Below, in pieces: positions 36,802 to 45,915 of a DNA stretch of 64,000 bases (positions within the stretch are counted from its first letter, which is position 1; each line of letters begins with the position of its first letter). The DNA is from JAGQPD01 sp020426865 (lineage in GTDB: Bacteria > Planctomycetota > Planctomycetia > Pirellulales > Pirellulaceae). Below the pieces are notes generated by a model. The model was given only the letters and a program-made list of their open reading frames with translations. It searched no databases and was not told the origin of the DNA. The translations under genes and the position numbers were made by a program. Location of the stretch: positions 186,001 through 250,000 of the forward strand of contig JAWKTN010000001.1 of NCBI GenBank assembly GCA_041399065.1, read 5' to 3'.

Positions 36802-37872
36802 ATGCCTCTTCCACGACGACAATTCCTCCAGAGCTCTGCAGCGTTTTCGGCTTGGGCCCTGTCGAATGTACACGGCGCAACCGCGGCCGACAACAAGCAA
36901 ACCGTCAACTTGGCCATTGTCGGGTTGGGCGGGCTGAGCACTAACCAGATTGCTCCGGCACTCCAAAGCACGAAGTATGCCAAACTGGCAGGCATCGTGA
37001 CAGGTACACCTGAAAAAGCAGAACGGTGGCAAGAGAAGTATGGTATCCCCCGCGCGAACGTTTACAACTATGACAACTACGATAAGTTGGTGGACAACGA
37101 TGGTATCGACGCCGTGTATATCGTATTGCCCAATGGTATGCACAAGGAATACACAGTTCGAGCAGCGGCGGCCGGCAAGCATGTGCTGTGCGAAAAGCCA
37201 ATGGCCAACTCCAGCGCGGAGTGCCAAGAGATGATCGATGCGTGTAAGAAGCATAACCGGAAACTGGCGATTGGCTACCGCTGTCAGTTCGAGCCGCACC
37301 ATCGCCACTGTATCGAGCTCGCGCGGAGCGAAAAGTACGGAAAACTAAAAGCCATCGAGGCGGGCTTTGGATTTCGCATTGGCGATCCCAATCAATGGCG
37401 ACTCAACGGCAAATTGGCGGGAGGCGGCGCGCTGATGGACGTTGGCATTTACGCCCTTCAGGCCTGCCGCTATCTCACCGGCGAGGAGCCCGTACGCATC
37501 ACAGCGCAGGAAACGAAGACCGATCCCAAGAAATTCGCGGAGGTTGACGAGACGATCACCTGGACGATGACGACCCCGAGCGGCGTCAATTGTTATTGCA
37601 GTACGTCCTACGCGTTCAATGGCATCAATCGCTTCAATGCCTACGCCGAAAATGGCTCGTTCGGTTTGGATCCCGCGTTCAGCTATTCGGGAATTACCGG
37701 TTACGAAGGGCGACAAGAAATCAAGCTCGACAATATCGACCAATTTGCCGCCGAGATGGATGCCTTCGCACAATGCGTGTTGGAGGACCGTCCCAGTTCC
37801 GTACCCGGCGAAGAGGGACTTCGCGACTTGCTGGCAGTCGAGGCGATCTATCGCGAATGCCGACGATCGTAA
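36802..37872 (+). CDS. Tat-exported Gfo/Idh/MocA family oxidoreductase (glucose-fructose-oxidoreductase-like)
   Basis: 356 residues. Twin-arginine signal PRRQFLQSSAAF, then an NAD(P) Rossmann domain with VGLGGLS near residue 40 and the EKP motif (131-133). The C-terminal beta domain contains GGGALMDVGIYALQACRYL, the phrase containing the catalytic-site Asp and His/Tyr region. Resembles glucose-fructose oxidoreductase of Zymomonas, which works periplasmically with a tightly bound cofactor. It follows the sulfatase by 97 bp and has its own AAAGGA ribosome site. Sugar substrate unknown. Confidence 0.92.
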   Translation: MPLPRRQFLQSSAAFSAWALSNVHGATAADNKQTVNLAIVGLGGLSTNQIAPALQSTKYAKLAGIVTGTPEKAERWQEKYGIPRANVYNYDNYDKLVDNDGIDAVYIVLPNGMHKEYTVRAAAAGKHVLCEKPMANSSAECQEMIDACKKHNRKLAIGYRCQFEPHHRHCIELARSEKYGKLKAIEAGFGFRIGDPNQWRLNGKLAGGGALMDVGIYALQACRYLTGEEPVRITAQETKTDPKKFAEVDETITWTMTTPSGVNCYCSTSYAFNGINRFNAYAENGSFGLDPAFSYSGITGYEGRQEIKLDNIDQFAAEMDAFAQCVLEDRPSSVPGEEGLRDLLAVEAIYRECRRS

Positions 37873-38004
37873 GCTACCGCTTCCTCTTCGTGCCAATCCG
37901 CATTCGCCACGCCACGCGAATCGCTCCGCCGATCCCAGCGTAATGGCGTGCGAACCGAGTTGTGGAAACGGCGGGTTGCTCTGGCGCTCGGGGATCGGTC
38001 GGAG

Positions 38005-38937
38005 CTATGTGTCGGATGTGACACGTCGCATGAAGTGTTTAAAGGCCTCGGGCCAGCTCGACCGGAAGGACAGGTTCTTGCGGGAAATAGGATGCCGGAA
38101 ACCCAATTCCTGCGCATGCAAGGCGATGCGACGAAACGGCCAGCAAGGATGTACAGATAGATCGGGCCGGTAGCGCCGGTCGCCCACGACCGGACACTCC
38201 TCTTCAGCAAAATGGACACGGATCTGATTTCGTCGTCCCGTTTCCAAACGCACCTCCACCAACGTCGCACTCATCCACCGCTGCCGAACCGTGTAATGAG
38301 TAATCGCGAGCTCGCCTTCGCTCGCGTATTTGACGACATATCGATTCAAATTTTTATCGGTCGCCAAGTAGCTGCGAAACGTCCCCGACTCGCTCGGCGT
38401 GCGACCAGCAACAATCGCCGCGTAGCTGCGGAGCGGCTTGCGTTCCGCAAACTGATCACGCAACCGTTCGGCCACGTCCAATGATTTACCGAACACCAGC
38501 AGCCCCGATACACCGCGATCCAAGCGATGTACACAATATGCGTCCCCCTTTCGATCGACCCGAGTGACATGGTGACGCAATTCGCTCAACAACGTATGCT
38601 TTTCATCGTGGGGAGTCGGTACCGTCAACAATCCAGCGGGCTTTTCGACAACTAACAGATGTTTGTCTTCGTAGACAATGCGAGTCTGCTCGTTAGAGCG
38701 CCGTTCCGCCTCGACGGGCTTCGGCAAGGGCCGAACGACGACGACATGGTCTCCGACTTCGAGCACAATATCGTTACGTGAGCGGGACCGGTCATTGACA
38801 AAGACATCGCCGGCCTCGATGACCTTACGGGCCGCATGCGGTCCCACACGCAGCATCCGTTGCACAATATTTTGCAGACGCCTGGCCGGAAGAGGCATTT
38901 GCGGGACGACTTCGAGCTTGATCTTTTCGTTTTTCAC
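38005..38937 (-). CDS. RluA family pseudouridine synthase with S4 domain
   Basis: 310 residues. An S4 RNA-binding domain (about 18-75) is followed by the synthase domain with HRLDRGVSGLLVFGKS, where Asp140 is the catalytic Asp, and RNQIRVHFA near residue 235. Converts uridine to pseudouridine in rRNA or tRNA. Which RluA-type site is modified cannot be told. It is transcribed convergently with the upstream Gfo/Idh/MocA gene. Confidence 0.93.
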   Translation of the reverse strand: MKNEKIKLEVVPQMPLPARRLQNIVQRMLRVGPHAARKVIEAGDVFVNDRSRSRNDIVLEVGDHVVVVRPLPKPVEAERRSNEQTRIVYEDKHLLVVEKPAGLLTVPTPHDEKHTLLSELRHHVTRVDRKGDAYCVHRLDRGVSGLLVFGKSLDVAERLRDQFAERKPLRSYAAIVAGRTPSESGTFRSYLATDKNLNRYVVKYASEGELAITHYTVRQRWMSATLVEVRLETGRRNQIRVHFAEEECPVVGDRRYRPDLSVHPCWPFRRIALHAQELGFRHPISRKNLSFRSSWPEAFKHFMRRVTSDT

Positions 38938-39178
38938 GCATGAGTTCGCAAATGATATGGGGGATGGGACCGAGCGAATCTATATTGTCGCATCCGCACA
39001 CACCGGCGACTAGGCCCGGCGATCAGGAACGCGACTGTGCGTAATCGCTGCGCCGTGTGACAAAAACGGTATAAATTGGAAGCCGCTGGTGGCAGTGGCG
39101 AAGCTCCAAAGAAGCGGAAAGACAACTGGCATGAGATATGCGTTCCGATCCTCACCACCATTCCTCAGGAGAAGCATA

Positions 39179-40423
39179 ATGAATTCCCTTTCGAGTTCGC
39201 ACAGCATGGCGTACCATCGCAGGTCAACTGCATCATGGACTATTGCCGTATTGACGTTCGTCGTTGTAACCGGGACAGATGCAGTCGGGCAAGGGCCGGG
39301 TTTCCGCGGCGGGCGCGGGCCTGACCCGGCATTCGTCGCGGATCGCGACGTCTTTCATTTCCTGCTCACCAATCACGAAAAGATTCGCCGCACGGTCGAG
39401 GAAACTCCGCAGGGCGTGGTAACGGTCACCGAATCGGACGATCCCGAGGTCACAGCGAAGATCCAGGAACACGTGGATGCCATGCATGTGCGACTGGAGA
39501 AGCCGAGTCCGATACGGATGCCGGACCCGCTGTTCGCTGCGATCTTTCGCAATGCTGACAAGGTAACGATGACGTGGGAGGACACCGAACATGGGGTCCG
39601 CGTCACGGAAACGTCAGAGGATCCGTATGTCGTACTCCTGATACAAGCGCACGCCAAGGTGGTATCGGGGTTCGTTGCGAGCGGCTTTGATGAGGCGCAT
39701 CGGTCCCATCCCGCCCCGCCCAGAAAGCAAGCAACCGACACGGCCGAGAAGGATCGCTGGCAGGCATTCGTGGAATTTGATCGGCGGTACATCCCGGCAC
39801 TCGCATTGACCAATCAAGGAGAGCAGGCTCGCGCTGCGGCGGCGTTGACGGCGTTTGAGGAAATCTGGAATGAGCGGCTTGCGGGAGAGTTGTTGAAGAG
39901 GTTTCACGACGATCCTGCTTGGCCAGCGACATTCAGCCGCATTTCCGGAGACATCGCGGTGGCTCAGCAACAATTGCAGGAGGGGCACACCAAGGAGGCT
40001 CATGAATCACTCGAACCCATCCGTTCGTTGATGGCACACACCCGGCAGCGTAACGGCATCGAATACCCGCTCGACTTGCTCGCAGCTTTTCACGATACCA
40101 TGGAATTGATCGTCAAGCCGGCCATGGAGCTTACGCCGGAAACGCTAGAGGACGAACAGATCGATGTTATTCGAAAGGCCTGCGCGAAGGCGTCGGCGGA
40201 GTGGCAAGCTGTAGAAGAAGCGCACGTGGATGTCCGTCACTTAGGGAAAGCCCAGGGGGATCAGGACAAGTTCCAGCAGATGGTGATCGCCCAGCGCCAC
40301 GCCATCGTCGCTTTGCAACAGGCGATCACCAGCCAGGACAAGCAGGCGATTGTCCAACGCGCCCGCGGACTCAAGCCGCCGTTCGCCAAGCTGTACATGT
40401 TCTTCGGCGAGGGACTGGAATAG
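39179..40423 (+). CDS. Exported protein of unknown function, two repeats and helical C-terminal half
   Basis: 414 residues from the ATG at 39179, with AGGAG upstream. Signal peptide TIAVLTFVVVTGTDAVG. Two copies of a domain of about 75 residues follow (DPAFVADRDVFHFLLTNHEKIRRTVEETPQGVVTVTESDDPEV and PDPLFAAIFRNADKVTMTWEDTEHGVRVTETSEDPYV), each with the pattern hxTVEETxxGVxVTxTSxDP. The second half is helical and rich in Gln/Ala/Glu. The repeat resembles domains in other planctomycete proteins without function. Not recognised. Confidence 0.75.
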   Translation: MNSLSSSHSMAYHRRSTASWTIAVLTFVVVTGTDAVGQGPGFRGGRGPDPAFVADRDVFHFLLTNHEKIRRTVEETPQGVVTVTESDDPEVTAKIQEHVDAMHVRLEKPSPIRMPDPLFAAIFRNADKVTMTWEDTEHGVRVTETSEDPYVVLLIQAHAKVVSGFVASGFDEAHRSHPAPPRKQATDTAEKDRWQAFVEFDRRYIPALALTNQGEQARAAAALTAFEEIWNERLAGELLKRFHDDPAWPATFSRISGDIAVAQQQLQEGHTKEAHESLEPIRSLMAHTRQRNGIEYPLDLLAAFHDTMELIVKPAMELTPETLEDEQIDVIRKACAKASAEWQAVEEAHVDVRHLGKAQGDQDKFQQMVIAQRHAIVALQQAITSQDKQAIVQRARGLKPPFAKLYMFFGEGLE

Positions 40424-40461
40424 ACACTTGCCCCTGGCACAACGTGTTACGTGGCATGTTT

Positions 40462-41541
40462 TCAGGCCAGAAAGTAGAGATAGTCGATATTTCGCACCGC
40501 AGCACCGCTGCGGCGCAACATGTTCACCAATTGCGCACGATGATGGGTGCCATGACCGCATAGTTGAATCGTTGATTCAAACACCTGGAAGCGGCAGTGC
40601 ATTTCTCCGACGATCACCGTGATGATTCGATCGGCTCCCGATTGATCCAATCCACTGAGGAACCGATTTCGACGCCCAATCAAGTCGTGCCAACGATCAC
40701 GCAGTTCGGCGATTGTCGTTTCGACCGGCAAGTGTTCCATTGCGGACGGTCCGGTCTCCCAGGCGTTGGCCCACCAAGCCTCGGCGTCGAACATGTGTAG
40801 CAGTGTCTTGCGGATGGAGCCCACCCCCATCCCAAAATCATGATCCAGCTGCTCGTTGCTCAACTTGTCTGCCAGCTCGATGACGATCGTATTAGCCCAG
40901 TCCGAGTACTCGAAATAGCGCTTTTGTCGATCGCGTTCGAACTCGACCCCCACACCCGCAGTGGTGTTGACTTCCAATCCGAACCCTCGCAGCGATTCAT
41001 TCACCGAATCGTCTTGTGCGACGGTTGGCTGTGCGAGCCGGAAGAACAGATAGTCGAGCCCGCCCGGGACCGTACGCCCGAACGACTTAAGGAAGTGAAG
41101 TGCTTGTGCTCGGTGGTGAATACCATGATTCCCGACATGAAGCAGCAATTCGCCGAGTGGCAGCTGATAATCGACCTGTTTGCTGTCCTTGTAGGACACG
41201 ATGCGTTGCCAATCCGACTCACGTTCGGCGTCGATGAGCGTGGTCCGTTGTCGAGCGACATCACGGAGGCCGTCGGCAATGGCAGAAAGGGGCGTTCCCT
41301 GCGGATCGAACGGAAACGGCCGCCAGGGAACGCCGGTCCATCGCTCGTACCAGATTTGTTCTGCGGCATAGATATGAAACAACGTCGCGCGCAGTGAGCC
41401 GAAGCCCATTTCACGTGGCTGGTCCAGTTGCTCGTCAGATAATCCGTCGCACAGGGCAAATAGCCGATCGTGAGCCCAGTCTCCATATCGAAAGAGATGT
41501 TCGATCAAAGTGATTGTTTTCACCTGCGACTCCATTGCCAT
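40462..41541 (-). CDS. Tandem DinB-family protein
   Basis: 359 residues from the ATG at 41541, with AAAGGGG upstream. Two DinB four-helix domains in tandem: each shows a first-helix His (LFHIYAAEQIWYERW and LLHMFDAEAWWANAW) and a closing H-x-x-H-H-R-A-Q motif (HGIHHRAQ near 142 and HGTHHRAQ near 337), i.e. three His as in metal-binding DinB/YfiT proteins. Members include thiol-dependent transferases (mycothiol/bacillithiol). The duplication is within one chain, so it should mimic the usual dimer. Confidence 0.9.
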   Translation of the reverse strand: MAMESQVKTITLIEHLFRYGDWAHDRLFALCDGLSDEQLDQPREMGFGSLRATLFHIYAAEQIWYERWTGVPWRPFPFDPQGTPLSAIADGLRDVARQRTTLIDAERESDWQRIVSYKDSKQVDYQLPLGELLLHVGNHGIHHRAQALHFLKSFGRTVPGGLDYLFFRLAQPTVAQDDSVNESLRGFGLEVNTTAGVGVEFERDRQKRYFEYSDWANTIVIELADKLSNEQLDHDFGMGVGSIRKTLLHMFDAEAWWANAWETGPSAMEHLPVETTIAELRDRWHDLIGRRNRFLSGLDQSGADRIITVIVGEMHCRFQVFESTIQLCGHGTHHRAQLVNMLRRSGAAVRNIDYLYFLA

Positions 41542-41821
41542 CGCGTTCCCCTTTCGTCCATCAACCCATATTGACATTGAGCACTATACAAGTGGTCGGA
41601 TGGTTCGGCAAGTCGGCTGCGCAGCGCGCAATCGACGGCCGCTTTCCCATAGTGCTAGCGATCCTACGATGCTTTGAATACGATAGATAGGACACGCGAC
41701 ACCAGCGCCTTACATTTCGTTGATGCCGCGGTACTGTCTCTCACAGCAGCGAGTGGCTACGGAGACTGGCGAGTTCTCAGTCTCTTTGCCGATCGCAGAA
41801 AAACCTGGCAATACCAACAAG

Positions 41822-42556
41822 ATGGCTTTGATCGAATTGAATGAGATCTGCAAGACCTACGATTTGGGCGAGATCCAAGTCGAAGCGTTGCGGACGACAA
41901 CATTGAGCATTGAGCGTGGTGAATTCGTCGCGCTCGTCGGGCCTTCCGGTTCAGGAAAGTCGACGCTGATGAATACGCTTGGGTGTCTCGATCGCCCCAC
42001 GAGTGGAAGTTATCTGTTGGACGGACATGAGATTGTGAGCATGTCACGTAACCAGCGTGCGGAAATCCGCAACAAACAGATTGGTTTTGTCTTTCAGAGT
42101 TTCAACCTCCTCAACCGTACATCCGCCCTGGAGAACGTCGAGCTTCCGCTGCTGTATACCACAGGAGTGTCATCCAAAATGCGGCGTCAACGGGCCACGC
42201 AACTGCTGGAACTGGTAGGGCTAGGCGATCGCATGGGACACCACCCCAGCCAATTGTCCGGTGGACAGCAGCAGCGAGTCGCGATTGCTCGGGCGCTGGC
42301 CAACGATCCAGCGATTCTGCTCGGCGACGAACCGACCGGCAACCTGGATACCCGCACCAGCGCCGAAGTGATCGAGCTGTTTCGGACGCTAAACGCGGAG
42401 CAGAACATCACGATCATTCTCGTCACGCACGATGAACAAGTCGCTCGTAGCGCACGCCGCATAATCGTGCTGCGCGATGGCAACGTCGTGGAGGATTCCA
42501 CCGACCATCAAACCGCCATCCATGCGCTGCGAGGCTATCGCCCGGCCGACACATAG
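41822..42556 (+). CDS. MacB/LolD-type ABC transporter ATPase
   Basis: About 244 residues from MALIELNEIC. Upstream in-frame codons exist to 41720, but there is no clear ribosome site for either start. Walker A GPSGSGKST, Q-loop FQSFN, signature LSGGQQQR, Walker B ILLGDEPTGNLD and switch THDEQ are all intact. This is the ATPase of a MacB-type system; its permease and adaptor genes are on the opposite strand further along (44661-47178), and the outer-membrane channel follows it directly. Confidence 0.93.
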   Translation: MALIELNEICKTYDLGEIQVEALRTTTLSIERGEFVALVGPSGSGKSTLMNTLGCLDRPTSGSYLLDGHEIVSMSRNQRAEIRNKQIGFVFQSFNLLNRTSALENVELPLLYTTGVSSKMRRQRATQLLELVGLGDRMGHHPSQLSGGQQQRVAIARALANDPAILLGDEPTGNLDTRTSAEVIELFRTLNAEQNITIILVTHDEQVARSARRIIVLRDGNVVEDSTDHQTAIHALRGYRPADT

Positions 42557-42689
42557 CCTCGCCGATACGCAGTCCACAGGCCACCCTCGAATTCGCATCG
42601 GCTCCCTACAATCGGACCAGCCATCAAATCCGGTTCGGTTCGTGCCCGGATTTTCGGAATCAGCAACAAAACCGTTCGTAGCCAGCGTC

Positions 42690-44639
42690 ATGATCGTGCC
42701 GATTGCTACAAGCATGACTATTCCTGCCACCGTATGTCGAAGGTGCTACTGGGCGATCTTGCTAGCGTCCCTGGTCGCCAGTCCCCCCGCACGCGCTCAG
42801 ACGCTCTGGCGTCTGATGCAGCCCGAGGAATGTTCGCTGCAGGTCCGCAGCCCCGAAGAACTTTGTCATGCCCGCATTCCTAACACGCTTCCACCGGTTA
42901 CCGTCGACGACGAATTCGACGATTTGGCTCCGCTACCGATGGCCCTGGATGAATGTATTCGAATCGCCCTGCGAAATTCCCAAGTGGTAAGAGTTCTGGC
43001 CGGCGTACAGGCCACCAGCAGTGGGAGCACAATCTACGATCCCGCAATCACAGGAACGACCATCGAAGGTGCCAAGGCAAGATTTGACCCGAACCTGACC
43101 AGCGGCAACGCATGGAACCGGCTGGAGCAACCGGGGGCCCAATTCATCGATCCACCCGTCTTCTCACAATCGGAAATCACCGGCCTGCGTACCGACAATT
43201 TCAACCATGCGACGACGTTGTCCAAAGATACGCTGACCGGCGGAACAGCCGGGCTGGGCGTTAACGTCCAGCCGAATCGAAGCCGTCCTGGCAATTTCCC
43301 GCTCAACCCTCAGACCCGTTCGTCGGTCGATCTCTCGTATACCCAACCGTTGCTTCGCGGCGCCGGCATCGGACCGAATATCGTGCCGATCGTCCTGGCG
43401 CGGATCGACACCGAACGATCCTTCTTCCGTCTGAAAGACAGTGTACAAGAACTCGTTCGTGGCGTAGTCGAGGCATACTGGTCGCTGGTGTTTGCACGAG
43501 TTGATCTGTGGGTGCGTGAAGAACAAATGAAGCAGACCGAGTTTGCCTTCAAGCGGGCTCAAGCGCAATTCAAGGCCGAACTTGCCGACGCCGCCATCGT
43601 GGCCCAAACGGAATTGGCTTATCAGAACTTCCGTGTCTCAGTAACCGCTGCTCGCTCGAACCTGTTGTTGCGCGAAGCGGCACTTCGCAACATCATGGGA
43701 CTACCGCCGGCCGACGGCCAACAACTGCAACCGACGACGCCCCCGTCGACCGAGCCGTATTACCCCGATTGGGATGCCGTGCTGCAATTGGCGGAGGTCC
43801 ATCGGCCAGATATTATCGAATTGAAACTGATCCTCGAGGCCGACCAGCAGCTACTCGTGCAGGCTAACAATCAGGCATTACCGAATCTGGACGCCCAAGC
43901 CCTTTATCGCTGGAACGGCTTGGAGGGCGAAATGCCCATTGGCGACCGGATTTCCACGCGACCAGGTCAGTTTACTGACTGGACGATGTCCGTCAACTTC
44001 GCGGTGCCACTGAGCTTGCGACAATCCCGAGCAAATCTCCGTCGACAAGAGTTGTTGATCGCTCGTGACCGTGTAAATCTTGACCAAGGCATGCACAATG
44101 TTGTCCATATCTTGACGATTAACCGCCGCAACCTGGCTCAGTTCTACCAGCAATACGAACGACTTCGCGAGGCACGTCGAGCCGCTACGACAAACTTGAA
44201 TCAGCAATTCTCCAACTTTGAGAAAGGGCGTGTCAACTTCATCAACGTCTCACAAGCCATTTCGGATTGGGGAAACACGGTTAGCTCCGAAGCACAGACA
44301 CTGATCTTGTACAACACCGAGCTGATCAATCTGGAACGCCAAACGGGTACGATCCTGGAGACACACGGCGTGCGGTTCTACGAAGAGCGATTTGCATCCG
44401 TTGGCCCCCTCGGTCGATTCCACGATTGCCGGTGCTACCCACGTTCGATGCGTCCGACCGAGAATACAGAGCACTATCCTAGTGGTGACGGACCGGCCGA
44501 ATCTCTGTTCGACTTGCAGACGCCGCGAAAGGAATCTCTTGATAGTCGCCCGGCAGATGAGCGGGATGACGAATCGAAGGATCGCGAGCCGCCCAAACGA
44601 CCGGAGGTGCCCGACTTCGACCAATTGCCAATCCCATAA
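42690..44639 (+). CDS. TolC-like outer-membrane efflux protein
   Basis: About 649 residues from the ATG at 42690, with a signal peptide ending ASPPARAQ; the frame runs 71 codons further upstream. The mature part has two long alpha-hairpin repeats (about 90-300 and 320-560) with VRGVVEAYWSLVFARVDLWVREEQ and NRRNLAQFYQQYERLREARRAAT as helical heptads, and AALRNIMGLP as the TolC family landmark. An unusual acidic, Pro-rich C-terminal tail (about 80 residues) follows. Channel of the split MacAB-TolC system. Confidence 0.88.
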   Translation: MIVPIATSMTIPATVCRRCYWAILLASLVASPPARAQTLWRLMQPEECSLQVRSPEELCHARIPNTLPPVTVDDEFDDLAPLPMALDECIRIALRNSQVVRVLAGVQATSSGSTIYDPAITGTTIEGAKARFDPNLTSGNAWNRLEQPGAQFIDPPVFSQSEITGLRTDNFNHATTLSKDTLTGGTAGLGVNVQPNRSRPGNFPLNPQTRSSVDLSYTQPLLRGAGIGPNIVPIVLARIDTERSFFRLKDSVQELVRGVVEAYWSLVFARVDLWVREEQMKQTEFAFKRAQAQFKAELADAAIVAQTELAYQNFRVSVTAARSNLLLREAALRNIMGLPPADGQQLQPTTPPSTEPYYPDWDAVLQLAEVHRPDIIELKLILEADQQLLVQANNQALPNLDAQALYRWNGLEGEMPIGDRISTRPGQFTDWTMSVNFAVPLSLRQSRANLRRQELLIARDRVNLDQGMHNVVHILTINRRNLAQFYQQYERLREARRAATTNLNQQFSNFEKGRVNFINVSQAISDWGNTVSSEAQTLILYNTELINLERQTGTILETHGVRFYEERFASVGPLGRFHDCRCYPRSMRPTENTEHYPSGDGPAESLFDLQTPRKESLDSRPADERDDESKDREPPKRPEVPDFDQLPIP

Positions 44640-44660
44640 CGCGGCCATCAGTCGGAAGGA

Positions 44661-45914
44661 CTATTCGTATCGCAAGGCATCGATCGGATCGAGACGACTG
44701 GCTCGCAGCGCAGGATAGAACCCGAAGAAAACCCCCACGGCAGCAGCAAATACCATAGCGATAGCCGCCGCTGGAAACGACACGACTACCGGCCAGTCGG
44801 TACCAGAACTGAACGAATTGATGGCGGATGTGATTCCGATCGAAGCCCCAACGCCAAGCGACACACCAATCAGGCCGCCGATGCTTGACAGCATGACCGA
44901 TTCAACGAGAAATTGTAAGAGAATATCGCGACCCTTTGCACCGACTGCCATGCGAATCCCAATCTCTCGCGTGCGTTCGGTAACGGACACGAGCATGATA
45001 TTCATGATTCCGACACCACCGACCAGCAGCGAAATACCGGCAATCGCCGACAATAACAACGTCATCGTGCCGGTGATGATGCCTAACACGTTGGCGATCT
45101 CCGTCGTATTCTGCACTTGAAAATCGGCTTCCTCGCCCGGTGCGATGCGATGGCGATCCATCAGCAATTGCTCAATTTCGCTTTTCGCATCGTTCATCTG
45201 CTTGATGGATGTCGCGGATACCATTACGGCATGAACCGCATCGAAGCTCGTGCCGAATAGGCGTTTCATGACGGAAGTGTACGGCATGAGCACGATGTCA
45301 TCTTGATCTTCGCCGATCATGTTGGCCCCTTTTTCTTCTAAGACGCCGATCACGCGAAACGGGATGTTCATGATGCGAATGGTCTGATCGATCGGATTGG
45401 TCGTTTGAAACAGTTCGCGAGCGATCGTGCGGCCGATCACACACACTTTGGACGCGGAAATAATATCGCGCGCGGTAAAGAACCCTCCCTGCGTGACTTC
45501 CCAATTGCGTACGGCCAGGTAGTCCGGTCCGACACCCCATAGCTCGCGAGGGCTCCAGTTCTCATTGCCAAACACCAACTGGCCATTGCCCCGCACGAGG
45601 GCGGATGCCGCGCGGACGCTGCTGCATTCGGTACGAATTGCCTCAACATCGTCGGAAGTCAATGTAGGAAAACCTCCTTGACGCACACCGCCGCGAGTGC
45701 GACTGCCCGGAAACACAAAGATGACGTTTGTCCCCAGCGCCTGGAACTGCCCCTGCACCAACTCGCCAGCACTCTGACCGATCGATACCATTGTCGTCAC
45801 GGCGGCGATACCGATGACGACGCCAAGAATCGTAAGCCCGGCGCGCATCTTGCTTTTCGAGAGCGCTCGGATGGCGATACGAGCCGTAATCAGCAGTTTC
45901 CCGACCAGCTTCAT
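44661..45914 (-). CDS. MacB-like ABC transporter permease (without ATPase domain)
   Basis: 417 residues. The first helix (about 25-45) precedes a MacB_PCD periplasmic domain (about 50-250), and three helices of the FtsX-like domain follow (about 285-417), with GGVGIMNIMLVSVTERTREIGIRMAVGA as the family signature. The start is one base after the stop of the adaptor gene (TAG-C-ATG). Converges with the TolC-like gene (21 bp between stops). Confidence 0.93.
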   Translation of the reverse strand: MKLVGKLLITARIAIRALSKSKMRAGLTILGVVIGIAAVTTMVSIGQSAGELVQGQFQALGTNVIFVFPGSRTRGGVRQGGFPTLTSDDVEAIRTECSSVRAASALVRGNGQLVFGNENWSPRELWGVGPDYLAVRNWEVTQGGFFTARDIISASKVCVIGRTIARELFQTTNPIDQTIRIMNIPFRVIGVLEEKGANMIGEDQDDIVLMPYTSVMKRLFGTSFDAVHAVMVSATSIKQMNDAKSEIEQLLMDRHRIAPGEEADFQVQNTTEIANVLGIITGTMTLLLSAIAGISLLVGGVGIMNIMLVSVTERTREIGIRMAVGAKGRDILLQFLVESVMLSSIGGLIGVSLGVGASIGITSAINSFSSGTDWPVVVSFPAAAIAMVFAAAVGVFFGFYPALRASRLDPIDALRYE

Positions 45915-45915
45915 G

